Assembly: GCA_030549775.1 (NCBI GenBank)
Contig: CM060181.1
Span: 48,986,218 to 49,050,217, forward strand
Length of the DNA stretch: 64,000 nt
Source of the DNA: Tamarix chinensis
Taxonomy: Eukaryota > Streptophyta > Magnoliopsida > Caryophyllales > Tamaricaceae
Direction of reading: 5' to 3'
Within the stretch, counting starts at the first letter, position 1. Each line of letters starts with the position of its first letter. Below, piece after piece: positions 33,901 to 46,036 of this stretch. A program made the position numbers and the translations under genes. The notes below the pieces were generated by a model. It saw only the letters and a program-made list of their open reading frames with translations. It was not told the origin of the DNA and ran no database searches.

Positions 33901-35220
33901 GACCCTCTTTACTACTTCATTTTTTCACTCTTCGGTATCCTGTTTGCATCGACTTAGTTCATTTCTTATGCATAAATCTTATATCCATGTCTTGGCTCTA
34001 CCATTACTACCCACATTTTGTGGGTCCTCATTAAACTAAATGAGGCTATATTGGCCAAGATTCTTGAGATCTAAAGTGGCATTAGCACCGAGGTGACCTA
34101 TAATGAGTATATGAATACTTGAATTCCCAATACCATCTTCATGAACATGTAACGCCACTGTTGTGTGCATGGTGGCATTGCTAGCTCTTATTGTTTGTCA
34201 CCCTTCAAGTGGGTGTGTAACTATCTAGTCTACTCAATTCTATTCCCATAAGAAGGCTTGGGTGCTAATATGATAGTAAAAGATTGGTACGAGATCAACC
34301 ATACTCTCTTTGGGTTTCCGATACAATTTGGCATTTTCCTCTTCCATCACATGTTCCATATGTCCAGCCATAGTCAGATGATTATTGGCTAATCTCTCAT
34401 TATCAGGCTCCTTCAGAACTTGGGTACCTTATTTAGTGACTTTCCTACCACTCTAGGTCTCTACATAATGGGATTTATATCCTATATGCAATGACACTTG
34501 GGAGGATGGGCTATAATATTAGTACAGATATGCAGACCCTCATGCTAATAGTGAAGGCTCATGCTTCACTCTTACACAGTGGTTACATCCTTGCTACACC
34601 TAGGGCACATCCTCCACTTGCTAATGGATATAGTATTCTAAAAATTTTTGATAGTCCATTAGCACTAAATAATCTCCCATTCACTATTGGGGAAGCTTCC
34701 ACCTCTATTGTTAAAGCTTCCATGTCTACCATACTTCCCCCACCAGTGCTCAGAGTTGCGTGACCTTAGCCAATGTCCATGACCTCCTCCTCAGTATGAA
34801 CTCAATGTTGAGTGCCATTGAGAGGCTTCAAGGACTCTTAAAGACTAAAGTGTGTGCCATTAACCTCTAGTTTCAACTTAAATTTGTGTCGTGCCATCAG
34901 GATGACATTGGGATGGGATAAGGTGTCAAGGTTGATGGTAAGGTATATAAAAAAAACTACTACAAACGTTGTTCTAGGTGTTGAGGCTCTATTGATGGTT
35001 CTCATCCATATACTCCTATTATTAATGAGGCATTCACTGACATTACTAAGATTAGTCAAGTTGTGGTTGTAACAACCAACTCTATGGAAACAGAGAGTGA
35101 AAACCTTGATAGCTTGTCTCTGCCACCATTCATCATCGCTCTGCCTACTACTTCATCATCCTCTACTCCAGGCACCTCTAGTGTTGATAAGGACTTTGTA
35201 TAGTCCTTGGTTACTCCACT
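33900..35220 (+). mobile_element. Decayed retroelement ORF (gag or 'plant transposon protein'-like)
   Basis: Plus-strand reading in shifting frames: VLIKLNEAILAKILEI, STEVTYNEYMNT, VKDWYEINHTLFGFPIQFGI, MTLGRMGYNISTDMQTLMLI (34491), LLSMNSMLSAIERLQGLLKT, and a Ser/Thr/Pro-rich end near 35100-35210. The layout (ORF1-like protein with a coiled tail, followed by a PPT and an LTR) suggests the ORF of a gypsy-type or non-autonomous element. Family assignment is weak. Confidence 0.35.
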
Positions 35221-35686
35221 AAGAGGGCTATTATTATTATTATTATTATTTTTATATTTGAGTCATACTTGTACTCGTGTATTTTATGATTATATAACTT
35301 AGTTGACAAGGAATATTTTGGGTATTAGCGTATGTATATTTCTCATATCATATACTTTATTATATGTTTTGATTATACATATGAAATGAGATGCTTCAAA
35401 CTTATGCATTCCTTATCTCTTTATGATGTTTATAGTTGTGCAAATCATTTTCTATGAGTATGCACTAGTTCAAGGGGAAATTTCCTTTACCTGTGGATTA
35501 TTTTCTCCTTTGTATATAGGGATCATACATGAGCTACCACCCTCACCTTTTGTTGATTTAAGAAGGGGGAGAGAAATCTATATTCTGATTAGAGTTTCAA
35601 TTAGTAAAGAATAAGGTCCATATGGGAATTCTAACTTCAATCCTATCATTACTCTATCTACATTTGCACTCTTTGTTTGTCATCAT

Positions 35687-35700
35687 AAAAAAGAGGGAGA
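35687..35700 (+). promoter_or_regulatory. Polypurine tract
   Basis: aaaaaagagggaga immediately before a TG that opens the LTR at 35702, the standard plus-strand primer position of LTR retrotransposons. Confidence 0.6.
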
Positions 35701-35701
35701 T

Positions 35702-37609
35702 TGTTTACCTCCTAGGTCAATCAATATCTTAAACCTTATTTGATGAAACAAATGAATTTAAATTAGTTAACATGGATATTTAAGAGTGTATGAGCTATGA
35801 TTGATAACAAAGGAGTCAAAATATACTTATTCAATAACTTTTAAAGTACAAATTTAAAAGAGCAATCAAGTTTCAAAGCACTAGAGAATACTATATCAAT
35901 ATAACTAAGACTCAAGAACTCAAGGTATATATTTCATGTCTTAGGATATATTGTAAATTAGGATGAGAAAAACACTTCTGATTTTAATCTATTAGTACAT
36001 TTTAAAATCCTCCTTAAAAATATTTTGATAGAAACTCCATGTTGATTTTAATTCCAAACTCTTTTAAAAGTAGTTTTGATTATACTAGGTCTAGTTGGAA
36101 TCGGTCAACAAGTTTAAAGACCAACCAACTAGTTTGGTTCAAATCCAGAGCATTAAACATGTAAAATCTAAAATAGATCAATTAGTTCAAAAATTGATTG
36201 ACCGGTTTGACTAACTAGTCCATGGGTTTTACTCATGTAAAACCAATTTGGTCTATGTCTGAATACATTGATTTGTTGACAAAACTGATTGGCAAGTTTG
36301 ACTAACTAATCCATGGGGTTTACTCCTATAGGAACCTATTTGGTCTCTATTTGACCACATCGACTAATTGATAAAATAGATTAACTAGTTTAAAAACCTA
36401 TCGACTGGTTTTACTAATTAGTCCATGGGTTTTAATCTCACAAAACCCCATTTGGTCTTTATTTAAACACATTGATTGGTTGACAAAACCAAACAACCAA
36501 TTCATAAACCAAACAACTGATTTCACTAACAAGACTATAGGGGTTACTCTTGCATAAACCTAACTTATCTCAATGTAAACACTTTGACGGGTTTCACCAA
36601 ACTAATTGACTTGTTTAATAAACTAGGTTATGGGTAGGGATGAAGTGAAAAATATATTTTTCCTAGGGAGTAAAACAATTAACTGGTTTGCATGAATTGG
36701 TCGAATGGTGTACTAAACCATTCTACTTTTCAAATATGTTCATTGGATTGGTTGTGTACAACAAACAATTGATCGATTGTTTTCAATAACTAATCACTTA
36801 GTCAATGTAAAGGTAATTTTTTCATCTTAGGTATGATCATTTTCATTTGACTGGTTTGAACAATTGATCAGCTAATTTGAGCCACCAATTAACTGGTTTA
36901 CCCAACTAATTGATCAATCAGCATTAAATGTTGAAAATTGTGTTTGTTGCTCACACATCAAATATATGTTATTTTACTCCAATGACTACAAAACGGCGCG
37001 TAAGTATAAATAGCAATAGTGAGGTAGCATATAAAAAACTTTAGAGCTATAATTAATTTCACAAATCAATTATTTACTCCAACTTACAATTAATTCTCAA
37101 CTACTCACTTTTATATTCATCTTATGTTGAGATATTTTCAAAAGTTTTTATGCTCATTCTACTCAATTAGAAATCACTCATTGACTGTAATATCTATTTC
37201 TCTCTAACTATATTACACTCACTAATTTTTCTTTCACTTTTATATTTTTATCATTTGTGAGATACATTATAATCAACCACAACTCTCCTCAAAACACATT
37301 ATATTAAGATTGTGTGTTGCCTAGCATTTTCGAGAAAGGTCATTGGATTAGTATATTAATAAATATAGGTAGAATAAATATGTTAACATACAAATCAACT
37401 CCTAGAATATCATTGATATATTAGATGTATAAATTAGGAGAGGAGTAATCATCAATAATTACACTAGAAATTCAAAATCTAAAAGGCAAACACTTTTGGT
37501 GATGGATGTCAAGAAATTCAATTCTCAAACCAGTATATACTATGTGTTAAATTTTTATTATCTTAATTATATTCCAAAAATCCTATTCACCCCCTCTAGG
37601 GTTCTTTCA
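35702..37609 (+). mobile_element. 3' LTR-like segment, 1.9 kb
   Basis: Begins tgtttacctcctaggtc right after the PPT and ends 'attcaccccctctagggttctttca' at 37609, a terminus style common in plant copia (SIRE-like) LTRs. Internally it carries about 100-bp degenerate repeats (36190-36610). No clear TSD. Orientation plus. Confidence 0.5.
36190..36610. repeat. 91-112-bp degenerate tandem repeat
   Basis: Four units containing 'ttgactaactagtccatgggttttactc', an aaacc(c)atttggtct word, and 'acattgattggttgacaaaac'. The catgg/ctatag landmarks lie at 36221, 36312, 36424 and 36535. Inside the LTR-like segment. Confidence 0.7.
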
Positions 37610-40600
37610 GGCATTATAGTGGTTAACTCTAGACTTGTAATGAGTGAAGATGGGGCTATACATCTAGCCACATCACAAGTGGAAATGGAAACAGATATCA
37701 CTAGAATCTTAAAGGGAAGGGGATCATCTCTCTAACATCACAAGTATATGCAAATTTTCTATCACATACATGGGGTGCTTATGGCTTCCTTTGTATCCTT
37801 CGTTTAAGGTCTCCCTATCCAAAGGATAGAGAAAACTAGGCTTACATAAGTTAAATATAATTCAATGAGTATCCCTTATAATATAGGAAAAGATTTTTGC
37901 ACCAAATTTGAGTTCTTTCCTTCCTAATTAGTGTTAAATGCTGAAAGGGTCTGCAACAAGTGTGGTGGTGGATTTTAGAAGCTCTAATTGTGTTATTACC
38001 CTAAAGTCTACAGTAAGAAAGATGATGGTGTTGCTAATAGATAGGATAAATCATGAGTAGCAGGTGTTGGGTATACTGACTGATGATTGATATTGGAATG
38101 ACTTCTACATTTTCATAAATCTAAAATGGATCCTCCTATCAAGTTCATTTTAGAGCATTCACAGTGAATGGAGGACCTTTAATAAGGGTTGTTTTGTTTT
38201 TTAGTTATAATGATGTCCTCCGAGTTTTAATTCCATGTCTTCTTTTCAATTCCTTATAGTAATTGTAAGAGAGAGAATTTGGTGGATATCATTTGTAAGT
38301 CTTGGGAGGTATGACAACTTTGATAAATTAAGGCTTCTCTAAAGCATAAGGTAAAAGGTTTGGACAGTTATCAAGAAAACGTTTGTTTGCAACTAACTAA
38401 TATCAAGATGTCCTTAGAAGATAAGTGTGCTTCTTTCCACACGTTTAATGTGGATTAAGTCCATAAAGAGGGTGTGTGGAAAGCTAAGCAGTAGGATCTC
38501 GGGATTTAGTAGTTATACATTTGATCCCTATCTAAAAATATTCAAAATGAAGTCAGGCTCTATCATGATCACAACTAAGATAGATATGATCTTGAAGTAG
38601 AAGGTTAACCTTGCCAAAAGGAGGGTAAATACATGGCTTTAACAAGATTGGGTTACCTTTTAAGTGATACAAGGAATTGACCCTAAAGGTTATATTCCTA
38701 CCATTGAGAGTCCTTTATGGCAAGGTAGTGGAGATACCACGTCTCAATAGGAAGATACAAATGACGATACTAATAGTGTGTGGATTTTATCCATTTTAAG
38801 GTTTGGCCCAATTTTGATGAAATCTTGGTATTTTTTAACACGAATGTCTTTGGCACCTTCTGTAGGTGCTACTTGTTTATGATTAAGTAATTGCATGTTC
38901 AAAAATATTAATCATTTAGTAATCAAGGTTTTCATCACTCTCTACTAGTTCCCAGTGTGAGAAATGTTTCCAAAAGTTATTTAAAAGTCATGTGAGAGTA
39001 CTCCTCTACTTCCCTTTGTAAATCTAGGAAAGTGGTTAAAAAAAATATTTCAAATTGCTACTAGAAATTCATGTGAGAGTAGTCATCTACTTTACTTAAG
39101 AGAATTTATGAAGGATATTAACAAATTATTTTAAATTGCTATTTTAAAGTTATATGAGAGTAGTCCTCTACTTTCCTTCAACAATATGGAAGCATAGTTA
39201 AATGTACTTCAAATTGTAACTTGAATATCATGTTAAACTAGTCTTCTAATTCCCTTTGGAAATTTGAGAATGAGGTAATCAAGCGTAATATATAGTATAG
39301 TGAATATGAGCACTCCGCTCTACTTTTCTTTTAGGTGGATGTTAATTTGAAATTGGGTTGTTAAGAAGTTTTATTTTTGCTATGTTAGCCCGTGGATCCT
39401 ATTAGGGACTTAGGTGTGAAATTTGGACCAATTGGCAACTAGGTTGGTTGCCTAGTATTTTGAATTTTTTTTTAACTGAAGCAAATGTATCGGCACGCGA
39501 TGTAAACCTAAAGTGGTTTGATTTATGATTGTTCAAAGGTAGCTTGGACATTTTAGTTTTAAAGGTTCAGTCAAGCAATCACGTTGATGACATTGGGGGA
39601 TTTTATATCTCCAAATAAAGGGGATTCACCATAGTAACTTGTGTAGATAGAAATAATTATTATTGTTGTTGTTTTTTAGGGATCGTGATGACCTGTGCTT
39701 AGCGAACCATATCAATATAATGCATTTGAAATTATAATATATCTATCATTTCATTTCCCTTAGAGTGAGGCCCCTGGGACTATAAAAAGAGGGGGTTATG
39801 ATGCATGGGATAACATTACTAACTTGGTCCTTATACGTAGAATTAGAAAAAAAAAACCTTTACGCTTACAAATTGGCTCCTCACCGATCGAGTAGAATCA
39901 CCATAAAGAGGGTGCAAATGGATCCCATCACGACAACCCCTGTTCCACTTAGTGGTCAATAGTGGTATGAGAAAATAATCATTGGGGAGTGCATCCAACA
40001 CTTCCAAACCAAGTACACATGGGAATGTGTTGATCTTGAGATTGTGAATGTTCTAGATGTGTTACCATATTATATCAATGGCTCTTATATGATAAGCCCT
40101 ATTTTGCTTCAATCTACTAAGGTAGAAATCCTATTTGTGTTCTTCTTTTTCAATGTGTGTCTTAGCAACACTGGTTCTTAGCTAACTACTTGTGTTTTTT
40201 ACTTTGTAGGATCTCCACTATAATGCCATCTTGGCTACTAAATTAGAGTGCCTCTAGTGAGAGTTGAAGGATATATAGGTAAATATTTTCTCATAGGGAG
40301 TTGAGAAACCATTCAGTTTCCCAAAAAAATAGTAGGTATTTTGAATTTGTAGGAGCTGTGATTACATGACATGCCTTAAATGGATTGCAACTCAAGGTTT
40401 AGTTGACTTCCCATAGTATGGTATTTTTTTCATATGTAAGGATATGAACGAGTGAATAATTACCTCACCATTTTTAATTTTACCATTTGGTGCTTTATAA
40501 ATGGTGGTACTCTTTTATTTGGAGACTTTACATTTTCTTGCCTCAATATTTGTTAGAGAAATATCGCCTAAATTCTTACGAACCTTTTCTTCTTCTTCAA

Positions 40601-41650
40601 CAAAAATTATGGATACTCCCCTGTGTGTTTCTAGAAACACACTGCCTTATCCTCCATGAAACCTAGAGAAAAGGCTAACGTTTGATGGGGAGTTAAATAG
40701 ATTTTTGGAGTATGAGCTACCTATCATAAGGGATATGATCGAAAGCTCTTATATCCCTTTAAGGTGTTCGAATAAGGTTTTGTTAAGGTTGGGGGTGTAA
40801 GCGGTGAGGGTATGGAGAGATGTCATATTACTATTAAGGTGCACATTGAAGTGAAAGTACACTACAAAAAAGTAGATAAAGTGTATGCAAAGTTAGTGGA
40901 CTACCAAAGTCACTTATAGGTAAGTAAAAAAAGGCTTGCCTTGTAGAAGAAATGAGAGCACTAATAGAGGATGGGGGAAGAGAATTTGTTGTATAGAAAA
41001 TATGTAACATGAAACCTATGAGAATTTCTTGGATATCAACACTTATTGGTGCTAAAGGTTGCATAAAGAGAACAAGTAAAACCGTAAGAAATTTTAGCAT
41101 TTATCGAGAGAGATGCAACAAATGTGAAAGGAGTTGTGTAAGGAATGCCATGAGTATAGTGAGCATTGGGCAAGGATTTGGGAGTCCAAATCTAAATAGG
41201 AGGTGTTCAAAAGGTTATGTTACATGGGATTTTTTCATCCAGTGAAGTAAGATGAGGACATAGAGTCATCCAAATAGAATTGAAGTAATGTTACCCTACT
41301 TTTGTTACCACTTTCCTCTTTGTGTAAGCTCCTACTAGGAATGGAGGGGTCTTTGGTTCTACTATACATATCTAGTTGAGAGGATTTTATCACAAAGTGT
41401 GATTTATATATGAAAAATTTTATTCACATAACTTGAGGCATCCTAAAGAGGATAAAATATTACAAAATTTGCATCATGATACATGTGCATTCCATCATTA
41501 ATACATAAAAGAAATGAAAATAGATGGAGTCTTATACCCAAAAGTTATTTTCATTACACCAAAATACTTCTTGGGGATAAAGTATTAAAACCTATGCTAG
41601 TAGTGAAAGGTGTTGAGCTCACATTTTCTTTTTAAACAACTTTTTGGTAA
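37610..41650. other. Unassigned, probably decayed retroelement DNA
   Basis: No domain recognised with confidence. A possible zinc-knuckle-like VCNKCGGGF occurs near 37945. Short open stretches at 40834-41245 on both strands lack features. Confidence 0.4.
38978..39275. repeat. 81-bp minisatellite, about 3.7 units
   Basis: Landmark tgtgagagta(c/g)tc at 38991, 39072, 39153 (tatgagag) and 39231 (tgttaaac), giving spacings of 81, 81 and 78. Each unit holds ctctacttccctt and tt(t)caaattgcta. Confidence 0.8.
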
Positions 41651-42100
41651 AACCTAATATGGAAGATAATAGAGGAATTATTCTTTCACAAATGCAGGAT
41701 CTTGTTTTTTTTTTACCTTTGAAGTTGAGAATGTTGCTTGAATGGTTGATATAGTTGGATGTAGATGATTCTCGACAATGCTCTTCAATTTGAGATTTAT
41801 CTTCAATAAGATCACTTAAATATACAGAGAAATCACTAAGTTTTCTCTAGAGAACAAAACCCACCCACCCACATAGTCTACTTTATTTTTTACTAACTAA
41901 ACCCAACCCAATTAACCTTAACAAGCTAGATTAGCCTAGTTAATAAAAGCTAAACTAATATACTACATGCCTATAATATGAATATAATAGTCTATATTTA
42001 CAAGTTACAAGACATTAAAAAGTATACATAAAATCTAAAAGCTAAACAAAATCCTAATCATGTAACCAGGACTCATGTCTTTTAGCTTTGTCTTCTATGT
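41650..42100 (-). other. Downstream of G1 pol, possible 3' LTR
   Basis: Non-coding. On the minus strand it follows the end of the G1 polyprotein, where a 3' LTR would be expected, and contains an 'ctctgtatatttaagtgatc' promoter/leader-like stretch. No clear LTR ends or second LTR for comparison. Confidence 0.3.
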
Positions 42101-42574
42101 AACTTTGTAACCCTTGTCTTATACTAGCTATCTTTAGTGAATTATTCTTCTTGTAAATATATATAATACATTCAATAATTACTTAGAAAAATATTAGTAA
42201 TATTAGGGTTAGCATGAGGGTTTTTAATATTTTTAAGAGCAATTGGTACCATCTCAAAGTATGCTAACTCTTGATCTCCAGTAGAAGAAGAGTGAAGTTG
42301 AGGTGTTCATTCATCATTCTCCCCTTGTAAAAGAGAATTTTACCTTAAATTATAATCACTATAGTAAGGAAATAAATCACTAAAATTAAAAGTTCTTAAA
42401 TCTCCTCCATAAGATTCAGGTAATTCCAATTTATAGTCATTATTTCTAAATTTTTCTTAAGATTTTAAATAGCCCGTCAACTCTTGGCATTAATTTATTT
42501 TTCTTAGGTTTGGAAATATTTCTTATCTTAAGGATAAACAAACTAATTTTCCTTGTAAAAGCACTTTTTGAATT

Positions 42575-43068
42575 TAGGGATGTAAACGGGGCGGGTTCGG
42601 GTCGGCTATACTATATCCGTATCCATACCCGGTAAGAAAATCCGTATCCGAATATGTACCCGTACCTGAACTGGTATCCTTTAGCATATCCATATCCGTA
42701 TCTGTTGGATGTCTATTACCCGATAGATTATTCGTTTACCCGTTAATAGATATTATCCAATAGATAAATCCATTATCCGATAGATAAACTCATTTATAGT
42801 TAAGTCAAATGAAAATTTTAACCTTAATTTATACTATATTTATTTCAAAATTAAGCGTAAAAGAGTAATTATATATCGGATAAATGGATACGGATATGAA
42901 TACGGGTATAGTTACGGGTATAGTTATGGATATCCCATACCCTTATCCGTACCTGAACTCGACGGGTATTTTAATCCATCATCCATATGCGTATCCGTAT
43001 CCGTTTATCCATATCTATTTAAGTATCCGTCGGATTTCGGGTAAAACCCACCTTGTTTACATCCCTAG
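42575..43068. mobile_element. hAT-type MITE inside G1
   Basis: About 494 bp, left end tagggatgtaaacggggcggg, right end (reverse) ctagggatgtaaacaaggtggg. Flanked by ttgaatt(t/c) on both sides (42568-42575 and 43069-43076), i.e. a 7-8-bp TSD as expected for hAT. The interior is built from atccgtatccg/cggatacgg words on both strands, so it is largely self-complementary. It interrupts the integrase C-terminal region of G1. Confidence 0.82.
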
Positions 43069-43462
43069 TTGAATTCGATTTTTATTCGCTTGAGTTTGGT
43101 ACTTAGCATTAGATTTATCAAAGTTGTTCTTAAATTTTCTCATGAAATTTCTTAAAGAATTCAACTCTTTCTTGAGCATTATAGTTCTTAATATCACCTT
43201 TCTTTAATGAAAGCATATCGATAGGCAAATAAGGATCAACTTCATGTACAACTTTACGTGGAATCAATTGAGTTGAACTAGAAGGATTTTTATTATATGC
43301 AAATTCAACGTGTAAGTTTTACATCTCAATATTTTGTACTCTAATTAAATCTCATAGTAAAGTTCCTAAGGTTTTATTAGTCATATTGGTTTGACCATCT
43401 GTTTTTGGATTATTAGATATACTAAATAACAACTTAGTACCTAACATATGCCAAAGTATTTT

Positions 43463-43990
43463 TCAAAAGTATCTAAAAATTTTGACATCTCTATCCAACA
43501 CTATACTTTTAGGAATACCATGTAACCTTACTACTTCTCTGAAATATAAATCTTCCATATGAGTTGCATCATTAGTTTTATTACAATGAATAAAATGTAC
43601 CATTTTAGAAAATCTATCAACCACTACCATTATAGAATCTTTTTGCCTTTGTGTCCTAAGTAACCCTAGGATAAAGTCCATACTAAACCCCTTCCATGGG
43701 TGACTAGAATCTAGTAAAGGAGTATATAAAAGCTTATAGAAGAAACTCTTACTTTTTTCATAAGTCACATATCTCTTAATAATAGCTTGTACTACTTTTT
43801 ATCATTTGTGGCTAATAGAAATGCTCTTATAATATTTCCATAGTTTTATGAACACAAAAAGGACTACCTATGCCCCCTTCATGCAGTTCTATAACTAGTA
43901 AATCACGCACACAACATCTAGCGATACACAATTTGTTAAGACTGAAAAGAAAGTCATCTTGAAACACATAACTACCGTGACTATGATTAC
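43463..43990 (-). pseudogene. G1 integrase zinc-binding region and core
   Basis: 101-codon frame at 43463-43768 with [39 protein letters not shown]: the D...D part of the D,D-35-E core, the second Asp being in LDRDVKI. Just upstream the HHCC-like region is read as VIELHEGGIGSPFCVHKTME in a shifted frame. Confidence 0.88.
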
Positions 43991-44806
43991 TTTTATATGC
44001 ATCATAAGTTTCAAAGAAATCTTCATCTTTTGCATATTATTTCAACATTTCAAAACTAAATAAATTAACATCCAACATAACAATTATCAAAGATCTTCTT
44101 GATAATGCATCTGTTACCACGTTTTCTTTATCATCAAAATATTACATAAAAAAACATAAAGGATTGTAAGAAACTAACCTATTTTACATGCCTACGATTA
44201 ATTTTATTTGGTCATGAAAATATTTTAGACTTTTATGATTCGAATTCAAAATGAATGGTTTAGGTATCAATTAATGACTCCATGTTTCTAAGATTCATAT
44301 AATGGCATAAAATTATTTATCATACATAGAATAATTTAGTTTATCCCCATTTATTTTTTTTTACTAAAGAAGGTAATGGCCCATTTTTCTTGTAAAAGTA
44401 CACCTCCTATCCCTACCCTATTAGGATCACATATAACATCAAATAATTTATCAAAGTTAGGTAAGGAGAATATATGCGCATGACATAGCTTGTCTTTCAA
44501 GGTCTTGATGGTTTTAGTTGCATCCTCTCTCCACTTGAATTCTCCTTTCTTCATGAGATGTGTAATTGACGCACTAATAGTTGAAAATTCTTTGATGAAT
44601 CTTCTATAAAAACTTGCTAGCCTATGGAAACTTTTCACCTCATGAATATATTTATGTATAGGTTAATCTTAAATAGCTTGAATTGTTATGGGATCTACTT
44701 TTACACCTTTGCTACTTACAATTTAACCAAGTAAAACAACACTTGAAAGCATAAAGTCACATTTTTCATAGAGTTTAGCTTCCCTTAGGTTTTCAAATAA
44801 TATCCT

Positions 44807-45366
44807 TTAATGAATAGGATGATCATGCTCAGTTTTACTATACCCAAGTACATCGTCTAAGTATACCACAATGGATTTTCCAAAAAAATGATGAAGAATT
44901 TCATTTATTATTCTCATAAATGAAATAGGTCCATTACACAAATCAAAAGGCATTATAGTCCATTCATAAAGACCATATTTTGTTTCAAAGGTGGTTTTCC
45001 ATTTGTCCCATTCTTTTATCCTCATTTGATGATACCCACTCCTTAGATAAAATTATAAGAATACTTATGCCCCACAAAATTCCTATAACATGTCATCTAA
45101 TCTAAGCATAGAAAATTGATATTTGATAGTTATATTGTTAACAACTCTAGAGTCTATACACACGTGCTATGTACCATCTTTTTCTGGAACAAGTAATGCA
45201 GGCATACAATATAGACTTGTGTTATCTTTAGAATATCCTTTTCTTATGATCTCTTGTAATTGTTTCTATTATTATTTAGCTTCTTCCCGATTACATCTAT
45301 GTATGTCAATTAGGTAAAGACACACCAAGAATAAAGTCTATAACATGTTCTATTCCTCTCTCCCAA
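44807..45366 (-). pseudogene. G1 reverse transcriptase domain
   Basis: The catalytic aspartate pair is preserved as VVYLDDVLGYS. Fingers and palm motifs are recognisable across frameshifts. Upstream it begins ERGIEHVIDFILGVSLPN at about 45366, where the foreign LTR nest starts. The protein-level upstream neighbour (YHDDVLCDILPLDTCEILLD) is on the far side, at 52800-52990. Confidence 0.88.
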
Positions 45367-45885
45367 TAATTACAATCGAAAATTTTCATTTAATTAAAAC
45401 AAACACAAGAACGGGGAGTGCTACCCTTGTGATCAGTACAAGCTTGCCCTCGGTAAGTCTCATACCAACCATAAGGCTAAAGATAATTTCATAAAAACAT
45501 TAAAAAACTTAAAACAGAGATAAAACTGAAATACTCATAACATAGAAATCAGAGTGCACGTTAAAAGTTATACAACCCAATAAAGTACGTAATCAAAGTT
45601 CCCACATGGGGTAAAAGGTACAGTACGATAAAACAAAAATAAAATGATACATAAGTAAAATGAATTTAAAGAGAGACAATTTGGCCAATTTCACTCCCCG
45701 GTCCTTATGCCCAGTCCAAATCTCAACTCTCAGCCCCACCCGATGCTTCATAAGTATCATAGGCATCCAAGATAGTGTCTCCTACCTGCACAAACTTAGC
45801 GATACCCTCTACTTGTGGGAATGAGCAACACCCCTAAAACGGGTGATCAATATACTATATACTGAGTAAGGTAACCATACAACTA
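45367..45885 (-). mobile_element. LTR fragment X' (inverted copy of the X 3' end)
   Basis: Reverse complement of the last 520 bp or so of LTR X: 'ttgtatggttaccttactcagtatatag', 'gtgttgctcattccca', 'ggtaggagacactatcttggatgcctatgatacttatga', 'gtttgttttaattaaa'. It matches 52075-52590 with scattered differences. Together they form the arms of a large inverted repeat around the nest. Confidence 0.8.
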
Positions 45886-46036
45886 AGGCCATCGCCGACA
45901 AGCCACCATTGTACTGCTAGCCTGCACCACCCTCTCTCTCCCCATCCTTTTCCTTTCCTTTTTAGACCCCCACCACCCCCTTATCTCCTCTCATGTATGT
46001 GCCGTTCTTTTCCTTTTCTTCTCCCTTGACAAAACT

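Larger units (their letters stand above)
42100..45366 (-). mobile_element. Ty3/gypsy polyprotein 'G1': RT, RNase H, integrase
   Basis: Minus strand with many stops. RT: PALLVPEKDGT, DSRVVNNITIKYQFSMLRLD, YGLYEWTIMPFDLCNGPISF and SIVVYLDDVLGYS (Y-x-D-D active site), 44807-45366. RT/RNase H: FYRRFIKEFSTISASITHLM, VGIGGVLLQEKWAI, HKSLKYF, VVTDALSRR, 44060-44640. Integrase zinc-binding region and core: [80 protein letters not shown], 43080-43990. C-terminal: IFPNLRKINLMPRVDGLFKI and LELPESYGGDLRTFNFSDLF, 42200-42565. No chromodomain seen. Interrupted by a hAT MITE (42575-43068) and by the LTR nest (45367-52600). Confidence 0.9.
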
